Assembly (NCBI GenBank): GCA_947446935.1
Contig: CANFIV010000062.1
Coordinates: forward strand, 1-7,766
DNA length: 7,766 bases
Direction of reading: 5' to 3'
Source: Sphingomonadaceae bacterium
Lineage (GTDB): Bacteria; Pseudomonadota; Alphaproteobacteria; Sphingomonadales; Sphingomonadaceae
Position 1 is the first letter of the stretch, and every line of letters starts with the position of its first letter. The notes under the pieces are model-generated. The model saw nothing but the letters and a program-made list of their open reading frames with translations. It had not been told where the DNA came from and searched no databases. The translations under genes were made by a program, and so were the position numbers. Shown one piece after another: positions 6,030 to 7,766 of this stretch.

Positions 6030-6995
6030 TCAGGGGTGCCAGACGAGTGTCAGACCGCCGATAACATCAGCGCTGCGCGAGGAAAAACCGGTTCCACCAT
6101 AGGCTTGCAAACGAAACTTGCGATTTAACTTTGCGCTGATCCAAAGGCTGCCCTCGCTGATCGGGCCCCGCCCGGGCGTGGCCGACTGCAGCCAGTCATA
6201 ATCTGCACCGATCGTGATCGCATGCGACAGCTGGTGGCTCGCACCGCCGCCGAAGCCCCAGCCATCGCGCACCGGAAACCGCACCGAACGACCGAGGAAG
6301 CGCCGCCTTGCGCCGGCATAGAGCGTCGTGGATCCGAAAGTCCCCACCAGATCGGCGGCCAGCGTGACATCGACCTTGCCGGTGCCGATCCCCTTGGCTG
6401 AGGACGCCGTGGGCAGCTTCAGCCGCCCGCGCGATTCCAACGAGAGCACATCGCCGAGCGGAAGGGTATAGGCGAGCGTCACGGTCGTATCGCCCAGCCC
6501 GCCGCGATTGCGCAAGGGTGCGGGGACAACCGGGGCGGTACCGGAGGTGCTGGTTCCCGTGGTGCCGCCGGCGCCCTCGGACTCGCCCGTTCCCGTACTG
6601 CCTCCCGAGCCGCTGCCTGTTGCGCCCGCTTCAGTCTCGACCTCCGGCTCGGAGATAACGCCGCTGCCACTGCCGCTGCTCCCACTGCCCGATGAGCCGC
6701 TGACGGTGCTGTCGAGCAAAGTGCCCTGACCATGGATATGGACATAGGGAACAGTCACTTTCACGCTGAAACGCGAATGGGTGTACTTCAACGAGACCGG
6801 GACGGTGGCAACCTTGGTCCGCGCGGTTTGGCCGTAGCGGCCTTCGGCGTACGTCGCCCCCACGCTCACGCGCAGACTGTCTTCGCTCATCGGTGCCTGA
6901 TCGGCCGCCGACTGGGCGCGGGCCAGACCTGGCGCGACGATCGCCGCCAGAGCAAACGACGCCACCTTCAGGCGCCGACGAACTACACGCTCCAT
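6030..6995 (-). CDS. predicted outer-membrane beta-barrel protein with a long Ser/Gly/Glu-rich loop
   Basis: A 321-residue exported protein of unknown function. Residues 1-27 are a signal peptide (ERVVRRRLK, hydrophobic core, ARA before Q). The mature protein alternates short amphipathic strands with turns: RVSVGATYAEG, VATVPVSLKYTH, FSVKVTVPYVHI, GLGDTTVTLAYTLPL, LSLESRGRLKLP, KVDVTLAADLVG, TTLYAGARRRF, AITIGADYDWLQ, EGSLWISAKLN and a final GGLTLVWHP. This is the pattern of small transporter-like barrels of the kind annotated in phenol-degradation/MetA-pathway families (family placement by resemblance only). Residues about 99-152 are an inserted low-complexity stretch. It contains no cysteine. 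GGGGAAGG six bases before the ATG fixes the start. Its stop is 1 bp from the convergent anti-sigma stop. Upstream, 80 bp separate it from the dsbD-like gene on the same strand; I see no GGAAT-N16-CGTT promoter or clear terminator there, so co-transcription with that gene is possible. Confidence 0.8.
   Translation of the reverse strand: MERVVRRRLKVASFALAAIVAPGLARAQSAADQAPMSEDSLRVSVGATYAEGRYGQTARTKVATVPVSLKYTHSRFSVKVTVPYVHIHGQGTLLDSTVSGSSGSGSSGSGSGVISEPEVETEAGATGSGSGGSTGTGESEGAGGTTGTSTSGTAPVVPAPLRNRGGLGDTTVTLAYTLPLGDVLSLESRGRLKLPTASSAKGIGTGKVDVTLAADLVGTFGSTTLYAGARRRFLGRSVRFPVRDGWGFGGGASHQLSHAITIGADYDWLQSATPGRGPISEGSLWISAKLNRKFRLQAYGGTGFSSRSADVIGGLTLVWHP
6540..6701 (-). repeat. low-complexity coding segment of the barrel protein
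   Basis: Encodes residues about 99-152, nearly all Ser, Gly, Thr, Glu and Ala. It starts with repeated SGSG units, passes through an acidic patch (ISEPEVETEAG), and ends with GTGESEGAGGTTGTSTSGT. It falls between VPYVHIHGQG and the GLGDTTVTLAY strand, where related barrels usually have a short loop. The composition is that of a flexible hydrophilic linker. Confidence 0.8.
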
Positions 6996-7075
6996 GTCCA
7001 GCCTTCCCCTCTTCCGCAGCGCCGTCTGTGCAACGTGGCTGCGCGAACGGCAAGAGAGGCCCGGTCTGTTTTGCG

Positions 7076-7766
7076 TCAGGATGCGCGGGTCAGGCCGACG
7101 AGCAGATCGGGAGAGAGCACCTGGGGCAGCTCACTCTCAGCCCCGCTGGCGGGATACCATAGATAAAGCGGCACCCCGGCGCGGCCATGCTCCTTGAGGA
7201 AGCGGCTGATCGCGGGGTCTTGCCGGGTCCAATCGCCGCGCAGGACGGAGACGTTGCTACCCGCGAAGGCCTTGACCACGGCGGGCGAGGACAGCGAGGT
7301 CGCCTCGTTGACCTTGCACGTGAGGCACCAGTCGGCGGTGAAGTAGACGAAGACCGGCTTGCCCTCACGGCGCAAGGCATCGAGGCGGCTCTGCGCGAAA
7401 GGCTGGCCGCCGAGCGCGTCGCCTGCTTCCATCTGCGTTGCCGCAACCGGGGCCGGCACGACGCCGAGCACCACCACCGGCATCGCCGCCGCGACGATAG
7501 CGAGTGCCGGGAAGCCGCGCTTGCCGGCGCGCTGCTGCGTTCCGTACCACCAGAAGCCGAGGCCCATGATGAGCGTGGCAGCCAGCGCGGCGGTCATCGC
7601 GCCGATCCCAGCCTGCCGCCCGATCAACCATGCAAGGCCGAGCGCCGTGGCGAACATCGGCACGCTGAGCACGTGGCGCAGCGTTACCATCCATTGGCCT
7701 GGGCGCGGGATCAGGCGGCGCGCCGAGCGTGAGAAGCCGAGCAGGAAGAACGGCAACGCCATGCCA
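7076..7766 (-). CDS. DsbD-like thiol:disulfide reductase, C-terminal part
   Basis: Carries electrons from the cytoplasm across the inner membrane to reduce periplasmic disulfides. The stop is at 7076-7078; the frame is open through the right edge. The ATG at 7760-7762 is probably internal: it is preceded in frame by Gly, giving the GMALPFFLLGF pattern normally found inside the DsbD membrane domain. In the visible 228 residues there are about three hydrophobic helices (near 33-50, 54-72 and 85-103) and then a thioredoxin-like domain. This has WCLTCK at 145-150 with both redox cysteines and the cis-proline segment GVPLYLWY at 196-203. The N-terminal part is outside the window, so whether the full alpha domain is present cannot be told. 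It lies upstream of the barrel gene on the same strand with an 80-bp gap. Confidence 0.92.
   Translation of the reverse strand, partial: GMALPFFLLGFSRSARRLIPRPGQWMVTLRHVLSVPMFATALGLAWLIGRQAGIGAMTAALAATLIMGLGFWWYGTQQRAGKRGFPALAIVAAAMPVVVLGVVPAPVAATQMEAGDALGGQPFAQSRLDALRREGKPVFVYFTADWCLTCKVNEATSLSSPAVVKAFAGSNVSVLRGDWTRQDPAISRFLKEHGRAGVPLYLWYPASGAESELPQVLSPDLLVGLTRAS

Noticed and set aside
6996..7075. Possible terminator or ECF promoter between the dsbD-like and barrel genes
   Set aside because: No stem followed by a T-run and no GGAAT/GGAAC spaced correctly from a CGTT could be found on the minus strand; only the ribosome binding site of the barrel gene is clear.

Overview
The window is GC-rich, tightly packed bacterial DNA. 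The TonB box DIIVTGSR on the receptor, the run of exported proteins, GTG start use and ECF promoter signatures of the GGAA(T/C)...CGTT kind all suggest an alphaproteobacterium, most likely a sphingomonad (Novosphingobium/Sphingobium/Sphingopyxis-like). This placement is inference from sequence style; no rRNA or tRNA gene is present to confirm it. No mobile element, CRISPR array or RNA gene is visible.

Layout. (1) Positions 1-2228, minus: a TonB-dependent outer-membrane receptor running off the left edge. (2) Positions 2409-3419, plus: an exported cyanophycinase-family (S51) peptidase, divergent from the receptor across a 180-bp intergenic region that holds an inverted repeat. (3) Positions 3423-4685, minus: an exported subtilisin-like (S8) protease with a repetitive Glu/Arg-rich N-terminus. 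(4) Positions 4815-5354 and 5351-6028, plus: an ECF sigma factor and a single-span anti-sigma factor overlapping by 4 bp. (5) Positions 6030-6995, minus: a predicted outer-membrane beta-barrel protein with a long Ser/Gly/Thr/Glu-rich insertion. (6) Positions 7076-7766, minus: the C-terminal part of a DsbD-like thiol:disulfide reductase running off the right edge.

Two functional groups can be proposed. The receptor and the exported cyanophycinase look like a polymer or peptide scavenging pair: cleavage outside the cytoplasm, uptake across the outer membrane. The protease, sigma factor, anti-sigma factor and perhaps the barrel protein look like an envelope-sensing regulon. The strongest non-coding signal is in the 129-bp gap between the protease and the sigma factor: two divergent copies of GGAAT-N16-CGTT, one facing each gene, which match each other at 21 of 27 positions. 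This predicts that the sigma factor drives both itself and the protease. The convergent gene pairs end only 3 bp and 1 bp apart, so there is no room for ordinary terminators between them.
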